64,000 bases of DNA from Pseudomonadota bacterium (GCA_021324885.1 JAJPIF010000026.1:1-64000), one strand, 5' to 3'; shown: positions 26,691 through 36,056, numbered from the stretch's first letter. Notes: generated by a model from the sequence alone, not told the origin. Program-made: numbers and translations.

Positions 26691-27077
26691 TTGGCCTCGC
26701 AGGAATATTGCGCGGAAGACAGTCGCAAACGCGTGCTGATCGTCGAGGACGACCGTGACTCCGCCCAGATGCTCGCGGAGGTGCTTGAAGCGGGCGGACT
26801 TTTGACCCGGATCGCCTTCAATGGTCCCAGCGCGCTCGACGCAGCGCGGCCTTTCGAACCTGACATTGCGATAATCGACATCAACCTGCCGCTGATGGAT
26901 GGGTATGAACTGGCTCGCGCAATCCGCGAGCTTCCGGGCCGGCGTTCGATCAAGCTGGTCGCGCTGACCGGACACAGCGAGCCGGCCCATCGGCGGATGG
27001 CGCAGCAGGCCGGCTTCGACGCGCTCCTGGTCAAACCCGTTGACCTGAAAAAGTTGCGGTCGTTGATCGCCGGCTAG
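26691..27077 (+). CDS. Single-domain response regulator
   Basis: CheY-like receiver of 128 residues without an output domain. Acidic pocket VEDDRD, phospho-acceptor D63 in IIDINLP, conserved Thr in ALTGHSE, and Lys in LLVKPVD. Start is TTG 26691 with GGGAGG seven nt upstream. No histidine kinase adjoins it. Its long LPLMDGYELARAIR loop is normal for stand-alone receivers fed by an orphan hybrid kinase. Confidence 0.88.
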   Translation: MASQEYCAEDSRKRVLIVEDDRDSAQMLAEVLEAGGLLTRIAFNGPSALDAARPFEPDIAIIDINLPLMDGYELARAIRELPGRRSIKLVALTGHSEPAHRRMAQQAGFDALLVKPVDLKKLRSLIAG

Positions 27078-27357
27078 TCCTGGCACTAACGCGGATAACC
27101 CTTGCCCGCGCTGACAATCCGGCAAGCGCAGCGGCTATTAAGCTTAATCGGCCTCATGGTCCGAATCAGTGTCGGCGCTCGCGCTGGATCTGGGCCTCGC
27201 GGAAAAAGAAAAAGATACACATCGCCCCCTCAATCAGGACGCTGGTCCAGCGCTTCTGCGAGGCCGCGATACCCGCCATCACAGCCGCCGCGCCCCCGAC
27301 ATAACCGTGCCACGTGATGGGAAGTGGTTTGAACGCCATCAAGTCCCCACGGCGCGC

Positions 27358-27729
27358 TCAGTGGCTTTCACGCAGCTCGATTGCGTTTCCGTCCGGATCG
27401 TTGAGTAACATCACGCTACCCGCGACCGAGCCGAGCATGACGCGATGTTTAATCCCGTGCCGTTCGAGTTCAGCGCTGGCGGCGGCGAAATCGTCGATCA
27501 CGATCGCGATATGGGGCCGGGTCGCCATTGCGGGCTCCGAATCGTACTGCGCAACCGGACCGTGAATCAGATGGACTTGCGCGTTGCCCAGCGACAGCCA
27601 GGCGCCCGGGCGGTCAACCGCGGGGCGCTGAATTTCGTTGAAGCCCAGCACGTTGACGTAAAAATTGCGCGCTCGCTCCACGTCGGTGACCCGAATGGCG
27701 GCGTGATGGAAAGCTTTGGGTTTCAACAT
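27358..27729 (-). CDS. VOC/glyoxalase-family protein
   Basis: 123 residues, one pair of beta-alpha-beta-beta-beta modules. Starts FHHAAIRVTDVERARNFYVNVLGF, with metal-ligand positions His near the N-terminus (FHHAAIRV), His in HIAIVIDD and Glu in DPDGNAIELRE. The family includes lactoylglutathione lyases, dioxygenases and resistance proteins. I cannot assign a substrate. It is divergent from the SDR at 27875, with about 145 nt between them. Confidence 0.85.
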   Translation of the reverse strand: MLKPKAFHHAAIRVTDVERARNFYVNVLGFNEIQRPAVDRPGAWLSLGNAQVHLIHGPVAQYDSEPAMATRPHIAIVIDDFAAASAELERHGIKHRVMLGSVAGSVMLLNDPDGNAIELRESH

Positions 27730-27874
27730 CGTTCAACTCCGCGGTGTTTGATTCTGGCGGATCTTAGCGCCTCTTACTTCATCCGCCAAAGCTCTCGCTG
27801 ATTGTTTCGCGGTTTCATTTGCGCGAGCTATAAGGAGTTTGTTAAGCGGACCAAGCGCAGGAGAAGTGAACAAG

Positions 27875-28639
27875 ATGGCATCTGGAACAACTCGATTGAG
27901 TGGAAAAGTCGCGGTCATAACCGGCGGGGCGCAGGGAATCGGACGCGGGATCGTTGACCGCCTTGCGCGGGAAGGAGCAAAGGTCGCGGTGGCTGACATC
28001 AACGAAAGCGGCGCTGCCAAGGCGGCGGACGAAATAAGAGCCGCCGGAGGGAGTGCATGCGCAGTGAAACTTGATGTCACCAGCCTGAAAAGCGCGACAG
28101 CCGCCGCAGATTCAGTTGAGAAGGAGTTGGGCCCGGTCGATATCCTGGTCAACAACGCCGGATGGGACAAGGTGCAGCATTTTCTGGAGACCGACGAAGA
28201 GCTCTGGAACCGCCTGATCGATATCAACTTCAGGGGCGTGCTCAATTGCGTAAAAGCGTTCGCGCCGCGGATGCTCGATCGGCCCGGCGGCAGGATTATT
28301 TCGGTGGCTTCGGACGCGGGCCGCTCCGGCGGCGTCAATGACGCGGTCTATTCCGGATGTAAAGGCGCGGTCATGTCATTTACCAAGGCCCTGGCGCGGG
28401 AGCTGGCCCGCTACCAGATCACGGTCAACGCGGTTTCACCCGGAATCATCGACACGCCTTTGTCGCGAGCGATTTCCGGCGGCATCCCGGGATACATGGA
28501 GCGGCTGATGAAAGTGGTTCCACTGCGCCGAAAGGGCGCGCCCGAAGACATAGCGGCAGCCGTTGCCTACCTGGCGTCGAGCGACGCGGATTATGTCACG
28601 GGTCAGATAATCAGCGTCAATGGTGGGATGACGATGTAG
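27875..28639 (+). CDS. SDR-family oxidoreductase (FabG-like)
   Basis: 254 residues from ATG 27875, which has AGGAGA upstream. The track start TTG 27839 is 12 codons earlier and lacks a site. Motifs: ITGGAQGIGRGI, ADINESGAAK, LVNNAGWDKVQHF, catalytic SVASDAGRSGGVNDAVYSGCKGAV, and YVTGQIISVNGGMTM. It resembles 2-hydroxycyclohexanecarboxyl-CoA and 3-oxoacyl-type dehydrogenases that occur with CoA-transferase clusters, though no such specificity can be proven. Confidence 0.9.
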   Translation: MASGTTRLSGKVAVITGGAQGIGRGIVDRLAREGAKVAVADINESGAAKAADEIRAAGGSACAVKLDVTSLKSATAAADSVEKELGPVDILVNNAGWDKVQHFLETDEELWNRLIDINFRGVLNCVKAFAPRMLDRPGGRIISVASDAGRSGGVNDAVYSGCKGAVMSFTKALARELARYQITVNAVSPGIIDTPLSRAISGGIPGYMERLMKVVPLRRKGAPEDIAAAVAYLASSDADYVTGQIISVNGGMTM

Positions 28640-28738
28640 CGGGAGGGCTCCTGCAACTTGAAATTTTCCTGGCATTCAGCTCTCCCATTACCGAATTTCA
28701 TCGACGGAGAACCCAAACAATATGGTGTAAGCCTTGCC

Positions 28739-30001
28739 TTAAGTGACCGCGGATTTCCAATAGTCGATGGGATCTGCGTGCAGGTCGATGCCGGCTTGTT
28801 CTCTGCCTAATGCTATCACCACCGCACCGAGCGTCAGTACAGTGAAGGCGACGACCGCCAAAGCGTTGGCGTAGCCTATCCGAACCGCCATCAGCGACTC
28901 GGCGTAGGCTGCATTGGCGGCAAGCAGCACCCCAATCTGGTAGGCAAGGCCCGGGAAAAGACCTCGCACTGCGGGCGGCGATAGTTCCACCAGATGGGCC
29001 GGGATAACGCCCCACGCTCCCTGCACCATCGCCTGCATCAGGAACGCGCCCAAAGCCAACGCCCACAAGGAATGAGCGTAGATCCATAACGGCAGGACCA
29101 GCACCGCCAGCAGTACGGCCGTAACCATCGCGCGGCGACGGCCGATCCGATCCGAGAATTCGCCGAAGAACAGGCCGCCGGCAATGGCGCCGATGTTGTA
29201 GATGATCGCCATCGAGGCGACCAGATGCGGATCGAAGTTGCGCTGGCGCTCCAGAAACGTCGGATACATGTCCTGGGTGCCATGGGAAATCAGGTTCATC
29301 ATTGTCATCAGCGCCACCATGTACATGAAGCCGCCCAGGTTGCCGCGAATCGAATCGACAATTTCGGACGCACTTGGACGCCGCCGCTCCCAGGCTTTGG
29401 ATTCCGGTACCCTGGCGCGGATGAACAGTGTGAGCAGGGCGGGGAGACCGCCGGCATAAAACAGCGCGCGCCACCCGAAGCGCGGAAAGATGAAGAAGAA
29501 CGCCGCCGCGGCCAACAGGTAGCCGAACGCGTAACCTTCCTGGAGCAGCCCCGACATCAGCCCGCGACGCTTGGACGATACCGCCTCCATCGCCAGCGAC
29601 GCACCTACCCCCCATTCGCCGCCCATCCCGATTCCATACAGTGCGCGCAGCAACAGGAACCATCCGTAAGTCGGAGCCAGCCCGCTCAGCACTTCGACCG
29701 CTGAATAGAACACCACGTCGATGAGCAGCGGCAGACGGCGTCCATAAATGTCCGCCATCCAGCCGAAAAGCAGCGCCCCCACCGGGCGCATGATTAGCGT
29801 CAAGGTGATAGTGAAAGCGATATCGCTGATCGGGCGACGGAACTCTCTGGCGACCGCCGGAATTACGAAGACCAGCACGAAGAAATCGAATGCGTCCAGC
29901 GTCCAGCCGAGGAAGCTGGCAACGAACGCGGTTGCCGAATGGGCCGGCTGCGGCGCGCTCTTATGCGGTCCAGCGCCCGCCTCTGGCTGGTGCTGCTGCA
30001 T
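28739..30001 (-). CDS. MFS transporter (metabolite:H+ symporter type)
   Basis: 420 residues and 12 predicted helices. The first is AFVASFLGWTLDAFDFFVLVFVIPAVA, a signature of the sialate/aromatic acid:H+ symporter subfamilies. The loop 2-3 motif is GWMADIYGRRLPLLIDV, and the loop 8-9 copy is FGEFSDRIGRRRAMV. Expected to import an organic acid, perhaps the substrate of nearby CoA-transferases, SDRs and amidohydrolase. It converges with the SDR at 27875. Confidence 0.9.
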   Translation of the reverse strand: MQQHQPEAGAGPHKSAPQPAHSATAFVASFLGWTLDAFDFFVLVFVIPAVAREFRRPISDIAFTITLTLIMRPVGALLFGWMADIYGRRLPLLIDVVFYSAVEVLSGLAPTYGWFLLLRALYGIGMGGEWGVGASLAMEAVSSKRRGLMSGLLQEGYAFGYLLAAAAFFFIFPRFGWRALFYAGGLPALLTLFIRARVPESKAWERRRPSASEIVDSIRGNLGGFMYMVALMTMMNLISHGTQDMYPTFLERQRNFDPHLVASMAIIYNIGAIAGGLFFGEFSDRIGRRRAMVTAVLLAVLVLPLWIYAHSLWALALGAFLMQAMVQGAWGVIPAHLVELSPPAVRGLFPGLAYQIGVLLAANAAYAESLMAVRIGYANALAVVAFTVLTLGAVVIALGREQAGIDLHADPIDYWKSAVT

Positions 30002-30210
30002 CGCGGGTTTAATTATTGGAAGCGACGATTCGATTAAAGAGTGGCGCCAATCTCACTGGTTAGCGGGCCGCGTTTGGCCCCGGTTGACGCCCGCGGGACA
30101 GCAGCTTGACTGTCATTCTTGGCCCCGCCTATAGTGACCTTCGAGACTCCGGAACTGCAATGTAAGGCGCGCAGGGCAGCAGTTTTGACGCGCGCCGGAC
30201 CGGGATAACA

Positions 30211-30927
30211 ATGAAGCGACGCAGCGAAATGACACTGGCGGAGCGCGTGTATCTGCCGGAAATCCTTAAGGGTCTGGTGGTCACGAATTATCATTTCGTG
30301 CGCAACCTGGTCCTGCATACCGCCCATCTTTTTGGTCTGGCCAAAACCCGCCGCGCGGCGCTTACCGTTCAATACCCCGATGAGCGCAAACGCTACTCGG
30401 AGGGCTACCGCGGCAGCCACCGGCTGACCTTGCGGCCCGACGGCGCGGTGCGCTGCACGGCCTGTTTTTTGTGCGCAACCGCTTGTCCCGCCCAATGCAT
30501 CTATATCGAGGCTGGCGAGCATCCTGATCCGCACATCGAGAAGTACCCGACGCGCTACGAGATCGACACGCTGCGATGCATCTATTGCGGCTTGTGCGTC
30601 GAAGCCTGCCCATGCGACGCGATCCGTATGGACACCTATGTCCATCCTCGAATCTGGGGCTTCGATCGCAAGGACTTTGTGGAAACCAAGGAAGTGCTGA
30701 TGCATCGTTCCGAAGTCCTCGCCGCCAAGGGCCGCGAAGGCAACATGGAAGAGATGCTGGCCTGGTACCGGGAGCAGGAGCGGCAGATCTACGATCCCCA
30801 GCGTCCGGAGTTGAAAACCTATACCAGCCGTGTTCTGCCGCAGCCATGGGCGGACAAGGACGAGCAACAGGGTGAAATACCGGCTCTCCCGCGCCATCCC
30901 GGGGCCAACGGCAGTTCGCCTAAATGA
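30211..30927 (+). CDS. nuoI: NADH-quinone oxidoreductase subunit I (solitary)
   Basis: 8Fe ferredoxin-like subunit of respiratory complex I, 238 residues. Two 4Fe-4S motifs are complete: [19 protein letters not shown] and [20 protein letters not shown]. The N-terminal [28 protein letters not shown] is the NuoI-type lead helix. A C-terminal extension after [13 protein letters not shown] is longer than usual. No other nuo gene is near, so it is either an extra copy or a dispersed gene. Spacing to thiC is about 65 nt. Confidence 0.9.
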   Translation: MKRRSEMTLAERVYLPEILKGLVVTNYHFVRNLVLHTAHLFGLAKTRRAALTVQYPDERKRYSEGYRGSHRLTLRPDGAVRCTACFLCATACPAQCIYIEAGEHPDPHIEKYPTRYEIDTLRCIYCGLCVEACPCDAIRMDTYVHPRIWGFDRKDFVETKEVLMHRSEVLAAKGREGNMEEMLAWYREQERQIYDPQRPELKTYTSRVLPQPWADKDEQQGEIPALPRHPGANGSSPK

Positions 30928-30992
30928 CGAGTTCACATTCACAATCGTACGGAGCAATAATCGCTGCCGGCACGGATAATTGAGGAAGGACC

Positions 30993-32303
30993 ATGACTCA
31001 ACTCGAAGCCGCACGTAAGGGTCTTGTCACTCAAGAAATGATTGAAGTCGCGGAGGACGAGGGACTTGAGCCCACGCAAGTGCGCGACCTTGTCGCCACC
31101 GGCGAAGTTGTGATCCCACACAATATCCATCATCGTTTCCGCGCGATCGGCATCGGCAAAAACCTGCGCACCAAGGTCAACGCAAACCTGGGCGCCTCCA
31201 ATTTCCATCAGTTGCTCGAAGAGGAAATCGAGAAACTCTACACCGCGATCCGTTTCGGCGCCGACTCGGTGATGGATCTGTCAACCGGCACCGACCTGGA
31301 CAAAATCCGCACCGAGATGATCTCGCGCGCTCCCGTGATGCTGGGGACGGTGCCGATCTATCAGGTCGCCTCCGAAGCCTCGATCATGGAACTCAGCGCC
31401 GACTTCTTCCTCGAAGTGATCGAGCGCCAGGCCCGCCAGGGAGTGGATTACATGACGCTGCATTGCGGCGTCACTCGCGACAGCGTGCGGCGTCTGCGCG
31501 GCCATGAGCGTATCGAAGGAATCGTATCGCGTGGCGGCGCTCTACTGGCGGCATGGATCGAGCGCACCGGCAACGAAAATCCGCTGTACGAGCATTTCGA
31601 TCGCGTGTGCGAGATCCTGCGCGAGCACGACGTCACGATTTCGCTGGGCGACGGTTTGCGTCCCGGCGCAACCGGCGACGCCACCGACCGCGGTCAGCTC
31701 GCCGAATTGCTGGTGCTGGGTGAACTGACCCAGCGTGCCCGCCAGCTCGGCGTGCAGGTAATGATCGAAGGACCAGGGCACGTTCCGCTCGATCAGATCG
31801 AAGCCAATGTGAAGCTGGAAAAGCGGATTTGCGGGGGAGCGCCGTTCTACGTGCTGGGTCCGCTGACCTGCGACGTGGCTCCCGGCTACGATCATATCAC
31901 GGGGGCGATCGGCGGTGCGATTGCGTCCGCGGCGGGTACCGACTTCCTGTGCTACGTCACGCCGGCGGAGCATCTGCGCCTGCCGACGATCGACGACGTA
32001 CGCGAGGGTGTGATCGCAACTCGCATCGCGGCTCATTCCGGCGACCTGGTCAAGGGCGTGCGGGCGGCCAAGGTCTGGAACGACCAGATGTCGCGTTTCC
32101 GTAAAGCGCTGAATTGGGAAGGGATGTACGCGATGGCGATGGATCCGGACAAGGCGCGCCGCTACAAGGAAGAGAGCGAGGCCGCCGGCTCCAACGTCTG
32201 CACGATGTGCGGATCGCTGTGCTCGATCAACGTCGATAACGCCTCGATAAAGTTTGTCCGCAAGCAGGCGGAAGCTGCCGAGCAGGTTCATGCCGCCTCG
32301 TAA
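30993..32303 (+). CDS. thiC: ThiC-family radical SAM pyrimidine synthase (short form)
   Basis: Phosphomethylpyrimidine synthase family, 436 residues, the short form lacking the extra N-terminal domain of plant/enteric ThiC. Conserved GADSVMDLSTGTDLDKIR, MTLHCGV, SLGDGLRPG, IEGPGHVPLDQI, PFYVLGPLTCDVAPGYDHI and a C-terminal iron-sulfur motif CTMCGSLC. The motif is CX2CX3C, one residue shorter than the CX2CX4C of E. coli ThiC. BzaF-like 5-hydroxybenzimidazole synthases belong to the same family, so thiamin is likely but not certain. There is no room for a TPP riboswitch in the 65-nt gap upstream. Confidence 0.85.
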   Translation: MTQLEAARKGLVTQEMIEVAEDEGLEPTQVRDLVATGEVVIPHNIHHRFRAIGIGKNLRTKVNANLGASNFHQLLEEEIEKLYTAIRFGADSVMDLSTGTDLDKIRTEMISRAPVMLGTVPIYQVASEASIMELSADFFLEVIERQARQGVDYMTLHCGVTRDSVRRLRGHERIEGIVSRGGALLAAWIERTGNENPLYEHFDRVCEILREHDVTISLGDGLRPGATGDATDRGQLAELLVLGELTQRARQLGVQVMIEGPGHVPLDQIEANVKLEKRICGGAPFYVLGPLTCDVAPGYDHITGAIGGAIASAAGTDFLCYVTPAEHLRLPTIDDVREGVIATRIAAHSGDLVKGVRAAKVWNDQMSRFRKALNWEGMYAMAMDPDKARRYKEESEAAGSNVCTMCGSLCSINVDNASIKFVRKQAEAAEQVHAAS

Positions 32304-32772
32304 CGGGCTGGATATCGGCGACGCTGCTCCCGCCGACCTCACGCTTTCCGACCAGGGGGGTGCGCCTGTGCGTCTGGCGGATTTTCGCGGCTGCGTCGTC
32401 GTGCTGTACTTCTATCCGGCTGACGACACGCCCGGATGCACGGTCGAGGGCAGGGAGTTCCGCGACCTTCACGATCAGTTCGCGGCGCTGGATTGCGTCG
32501 TGATCGGCGTCAGCGTCGATTCCGTCGATTCGCACCGGAAGTTTGCGCAAAAGCATGCTTTGCCGTTCCTGCTGCTGTCCGACGGCGATGGCCGGATGGC
32601 GCAGGCGTTCGGTGTATTGCGCGAAGGTATCGCCGATCGGACGACCTTCGTCATTGACCGCGACCTGCGCGTGCGCGGGCGTTTCGACCAGGTGAAGCCG
32701 CGCGGGCACGCCCAGCAGGTGCTCGAATTCGTCCGCGCTCTGCTCGAATCGCACCGGATGCTCGGCGGCTGA
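32290..32772 (+). CDS. Peroxiredoxin, Bcp/PrxQ-like
   Basis: Thioredoxin-fold peroxidase of about 160 residues from ATG 32290, overlapping the thiC stop by 14 nt (translational coupling possible). Peroxidatic cysteine C50 is in DDTPGCTVEG. The resolving cysteine of E. coli Bcp, five residues later, is absent (VEGREF), so a 1-Cys or distant-resolving mechanism is expected. C-terminal RTTFVIDRDLRVRG is typical. TTG 32254 in the track is an unlikely start. Confidence 0.88.
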   Translation: MPPRNGLDIGDAAPADLTLSDQGGAPVRLADFRGCVVVLYFYPADDTPGCTVEGREFRDLHDQFAALDCVVIGVSVDSVDSHRKFAQKHALPFLLLSDGDGRMAQAFGVLREGIADRTTFVIDRDLRVRGRFDQVKPRGHAQQVLEFVRALLESHRMLGG

Positions 32773-32831
32773 CCCGCGTCTGGCCGCGCATAAGTCAGCG
32801 GGCGAGCCCTGTGCATCGCGTCGAGTCGGCT

Positions 32832-32845
32832 TAACCGCTAAAATA
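32832..32845 (+). promoter_or_regulatory. Second copy of TAACCGCTAAAATA
   Basis: Identical 14-mer to 24314-24327, lying 30 nt upstream of the rhodanese-ThiF gene. TAAAAT could be its -10 box, but no convincing -35 is visible. Confidence 0.3.
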
Positions 32846-32875
32846 GGCGTGTGCCGCGGAGGTCATTGAGAATTT

Positions 32876-34111
32876 ATGGCCAGGACATCAAAGAGCCTCC
32901 TGGATGAGGCTCGCTCGTCGATCAAGCAAATCAGCGCGGAAGAAGCGCGCGAATTGATGAAGAAGGGCGCCGTCGTAGTGGATGTGCGTGAAAGCGACGA
33001 ATGGCGCCAGGGGCACATCCCCGAAGCGCTATTTATCCCGCGCGGTTTCCTCGAGCTGCGGGTGGAGGAAAAAGTCCCGGACCACAAAGCTCCCGTTATT
33101 CTCCAATGCGCTTCGGGAACGCGCTCGCTTCTGGCCGCGCGCACGCTGCGCGAGATGGGTTACGAAAATCTCTTCAACCTCAACGGCGGGTTCAACGCCT
33201 GGAAGGACAAGGGTTTCCCCTGGGTCGCGGATCGGCAGTTTAAACCCGATGAGCTGACCCGCTACTCGCGCCATTTCCTGATTCCCGAGGTGGGCGAGAA
33301 GGGACAAGCCAAACTGCTCGACGCCAAGGTTCTGCTGCTGGGCGCCGGCGCTTTGGGCTCGCCTTCGGGAATGTACCTGGCGGCGGCCGGTGTCGGCACC
33401 ATCGGGTTTGTGGATTTCGATGTTGTAGATCTCTCCAATCTGCAGCGCCAGATCATCCATACCACCGACCGGGTGGGCGAGCTCAAGACGGAGTCGGCGC
33501 GCAAGACGCTCAACGCGATCAATCCGGGCGTCAAGGTGGTTGCGCACAATGTCCATCTCAATTCCGAAAACGTGATGGACATAATCCGCGACTACGACGT
33601 GATTGTGAACTGCTCGGACAACTTCCCGACCCGCTATCTAATCAACGATGCCTGTGTGTTTGCGAAAAAGCCGCTGGTCGACGGCGCGATCTTCCAGTTC
33701 GAAGGCAACGCGACGGTCTTCTATCCGGATAAAGGCGGCCCATGCTACCGATGCCTTTACCCGGAGCCGCCGCCGCCCGGGATGGCGCCGTCGTGCGCCG
33801 AGGCCGGGGTGCTCGGAGTGCTGCCGGGGCTGATCGGATCGATCGAGGCGCTCGAAGCTATCAAGCTGATACTGGGGGCGGGCAAGCCGCTGATCGGCAC
33901 GATGGTTTACTTCGACACGCTGTCGGATCGGGATTATGTCCGTCTGATGCGCATCAAGCGCGACCCGCAGTGCCCGGTCTGCAGCGATCACCCGACTCAA
34001 ACCAGGCTTATCGATTACGAGGCTTTCTGCGGGCTTGCGGCCAACGGTGTCTCGGTTAACGGCGATACGGCCATGACCAATGAGCCGATCCAGGCGTCCA
34101 CTCAGTCCTGA
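32876..34111 (+). CDS. Rhodanese-ThiF/MoeB fusion (sulfur carrier adenylyltransferase)
   Basis: Fusion of 411 residues in reversed order from MoeZ/Uba4. The N-terminal rhodanese (VVVDVRESDEWRQGHIPEALFIPR, active loop LQCASGTRS) precedes the E1-like domain (LLLGAGALGSPSGMYLAAAGVG, FDVVDLSNLQRQI). The C-terminal domain has the zinc CYRC and CPVC pairs and the SCAEAGVLG cysteine loop. The enzyme activates ThiS/MoaD-type carriers and may pass sulfur. With thiC nearby, thiamin thiazole sulfur is the likely use. The shared TAACCGCTAAAATA motif lies 30 nt upstream. Confidence 0.92.
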   Translation: MARTSKSLLDEARSSIKQISAEEARELMKKGAVVVDVRESDEWRQGHIPEALFIPRGFLELRVEEKVPDHKAPVILQCASGTRSLLAARTLREMGYENLFNLNGGFNAWKDKGFPWVADRQFKPDELTRYSRHFLIPEVGEKGQAKLLDAKVLLLGAGALGSPSGMYLAAAGVGTIGFVDFDVVDLSNLQRQIIHTTDRVGELKTESARKTLNAINPGVKVVAHNVHLNSENVMDIIRDYDVIVNCSDNFPTRYLINDACVFAKKPLVDGAIFQFEGNATVFYPDKGGPCYRCLYPEPPPPGMAPSCAEAGVLGVLPGLIGSIEALEAIKLILGAGKPLIGTMVYFDTLSDRDYVRLMRIKRDPQCPVCSDHPTQTRLIDYEAFCGLAANGVSVNGDTAMTNEPIQASTQS

Positions 34112-34180
34112 AACTGGGCTGGCGCAGCAGAAGACCGACGATATTGCCAATGGCGGGCGGCCGGTAGGCAGAGGACCAGG

Positions 34181-34864
34181 ATGGCGCTGGGGCCTTTTCA
34201 GGTGGCTGAGAGATTGCTTGACGGGACCCGCAAACGTGGCATCGCGCTGCTGATGCGCCATGGCGAGACCGCCTGGAATCGCGAGGGCCGCGTGATGGGC
34301 CGTCAGCCGGTAGAGCTTGACGCCGAGGGCCGGTCGCAGGTCGAATTGGCAATTCCGCTGGCGCGCCAGTTGCAACCTGAACTGATCATCTCAAGCCCGC
34401 TGTTGCGCGCGTTTCAGTCGGCGGAGATAATCGCGCGCGGCGTGGGCCGAATTGAAATCCTGATCGACGAGCGCCTTGAAGAAGTGCGCTACGGCGCGTG
34501 GGAAGGCAAGACCTATCATCAGCTGGTCAAGGACGAGAGTTACATCAATTACCGCAAGGCGCCGCTGGAGAGTTCAACCCCCGGCGGCGAAACTATCCGC
34601 GACGTGCAGGAGCGGGGGGTGGCCGCCGTCGACGCCGCGATTATGGCGCATCGCGGTAAGCGCCTGCTGTTCGTCTCGCACGGCGACATTATTCGCACGG
34701 TCCTGTGCCACTACATGCGGCTGGACCTCAAGCATTTTCATCGCCTGCGCGTGGACAACGCGACCTTTTCCGCGATCGAAGTCAGCGACGATTTCGCCGA
34801 AGTCAAATTTCTCAACCTGCTCCCCGACTCGCAACGCGCCTTCCGCTCGCCCTTTCCGAAGTAG
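34181..34864 (+). CDS. Histidine phosphatase family protein
   Basis: Phosphoglycerate-mutase-like phosphatase of 227 residues. RHG motif LLMRHGETAWNREGRVMG, second arginine in SSPLLRAFQSAEII, acid in LEEVRYGAWEGK, and second histidine in LFVSHGDIIRTVL. Such proteins dephosphorylate small metabolites (for example alpha-ribazole phosphate or sugar phosphates). The cluster with a ThiC/BzaF-like gene makes CobC-type activity conceivable, but it is not supported by a specific motif. Confidence 0.9.
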   Translation: MALGPFQVAERLLDGTRKRGIALLMRHGETAWNREGRVMGRQPVELDAEGRSQVELAIPLARQLQPELIISSPLLRAFQSAEIIARGVGRIEILIDERLEEVRYGAWEGKTYHQLVKDESYINYRKAPLESSTPGGETIRDVQERGVAAVDAAIMAHRGKRLLFVSHGDIIRTVLCHYMRLDLKHFHRLRVDNATFSAIEVSDDFAEVKFLNLLPDSQRAFRSPFPK

Positions 34865-34959
34865 AGAGTTATACCGTCTATAAGTCCTCGGGTCTCAGGC
34901 TGGTCGCGCGGGCCAGTCGTGGCCGGCGCCGCAGGACCGGTTTCCTCGTCGGGGAGGGC

Positions 34960-35030
34960 GAATGATGGCTCAGGGCGTCCTGGGCGGCATGTAAAGGAAA
35001 GCATCCATCTTCTAACCAGGGCGCCATGTG
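34960..35030. repeat. Dispersed intergenic repeat, partial copy 3
   Basis: GTAAAGGAAAGCATCCATCTTCTAACCAGG aligns with the core of copies at 10990 and 36597. Flanks are only loosely related, so this is a decayed or partial copy, in the 335-nt gap between the phosphatase and the broken CoA-transferase. Confidence 0.45.
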
Positions 35031-35199
35031 CCGCTGCTCCGGGAAGCGCCGGCATCACAGAACTTGCCCATCAGACTCGCGCTCGATCTCGATTTCGCGT
35101 ATCACGGAAATCCTGGCACTTGCCAAACCGGAACCGCGGAAGTTGCCTAACCTGGCTTCGGAACTCCGGCGACGTTCTTTCTGACGATGGAGGATCACC

Positions 35200-35750
35200 A
35201 TGGTGCGTACGCGACCACAACATGTGCTGAGCCACTTCAAGGTGCTGGACTGACGGAGTATCTGTCGGGGCCGATGTTGACGCGGATCATGGCCGAGATG
35301 GGCGCCGAGGTGATCAAAATCGAGCCGCCCGGCGGCGACAGGACGCGCCAGACGCCGTGGGTGAAGAATGGCCGCAGCGCCTATAACGTGCAGCAAAACC
35401 GCAGCAAAAAAAGCGTCTGCGTCGATCTGAAGAATCCGGCGGGGGTCGCGCTGGTCAAGCAACAGCTGCCCAAAGTTGATGTATTGGTTGAGAATTTTGC
35501 GCCTGGCGTAATCCAGCGCCTGGGACTCGGCTACAAAACCGTCAAGTCGATTAACCCCTCGATCGTAATGTGCTCGATCTCCAGTTTCGGTCAGAGCGGG
35601 CCGCTGGCTTCCAAGGTCGGCTTCGACTTTGTCGCGGCGTCTTACGCCGGGGTGATCAACATGATGGGATTTCCCGACGGGCCGCCGATCATGCCTGGCC
35701 TTTCCCTGGGCGATTCGCTGGCGGCGATCACCGGCGTCGGCGCCGATTGC
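35200..35750 (+). pseudogene. CaiB/BaiF CoA-transferase, frameshifted and truncated
   Basis: The true start appears to be ATG 35200 (MVRTRPQHVLSHFKVLD), but the frame hits TGA at 35251. Deleting one base from an expected GACCTGACG joins it to TEYLSGPMLTRIMAEMGAEVIKIEPPGG in the +1 frame, which continues to the catalytic-Asp region LSLGDSLAAITGVGAD. At about 35740-35750 homology stops, roughly 180 residues in, and the sequence becomes an antiparallel DUF302 gene. Both lesions make it non-functional. The track ORF 35187-36029 is therefore a hybrid. Confidence 0.85.
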
Positions 35751-35962
35751 ATGATGGGCGTGCCGGCTTGGGGACTGCCGAAAATCAGCAGCTTGGCCGG
35801 GAGCATCTTCATCCCGACTTTGGCGGCTTCGCCGCTGTGGTCAACCAACGCGAAGAGCGTAACTCCTTTTTGCGCGAGAATCCGCTTGAGCCGCTCCACG
35901 GTCTGGTCCACGGTGTGTTTGCTGCGTGTGCTAACGATGCCCTCAGCCTGGTTGGGCGCCAT
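35740..35962 (-). pseudogene. DUF302 protein, 3'-truncated
   Basis: From ATG 35962 (AAGGAG upstream) the minus frame reads TVERLKRILAQKGVTLFALVDHSGEAAKVGMKMLPAKLLIFGSPQAGTPIMQ, the N-terminal 70 residues of a DUF302 domain (about 130 residues). The remaining C-terminal half is missing. The frame passes into antisense CoA-transferase sequence. DUF302 proteins are small heme- or redox-associated proteins of unknown role. The break coincides with that of the CoA-transferase. Confidence 0.8.
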
Positions 35963-36056
35963 GACCTTCTCCTTGACCCGCTTGAAGGCGGACGATTTGA
36001 ACGCGAAGTTCTCGCTGGTGAAATCTTAGCGCCGGTGCGTTAAGGAAGAGAGTGGC

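Noticed and set aside
27138-27170. Sequence resembling 26430-26458 (TTAAGCTT-ATCGGC)
   Set aside because: Only about 21 of 29 bases agree; could be chance, so not listed as a repeat.
30965-30985. CGGCACGGATAATTG before thiC as a sigma-54 site
   Set aside because: The -12 GC is absent at the required position (TG instead).
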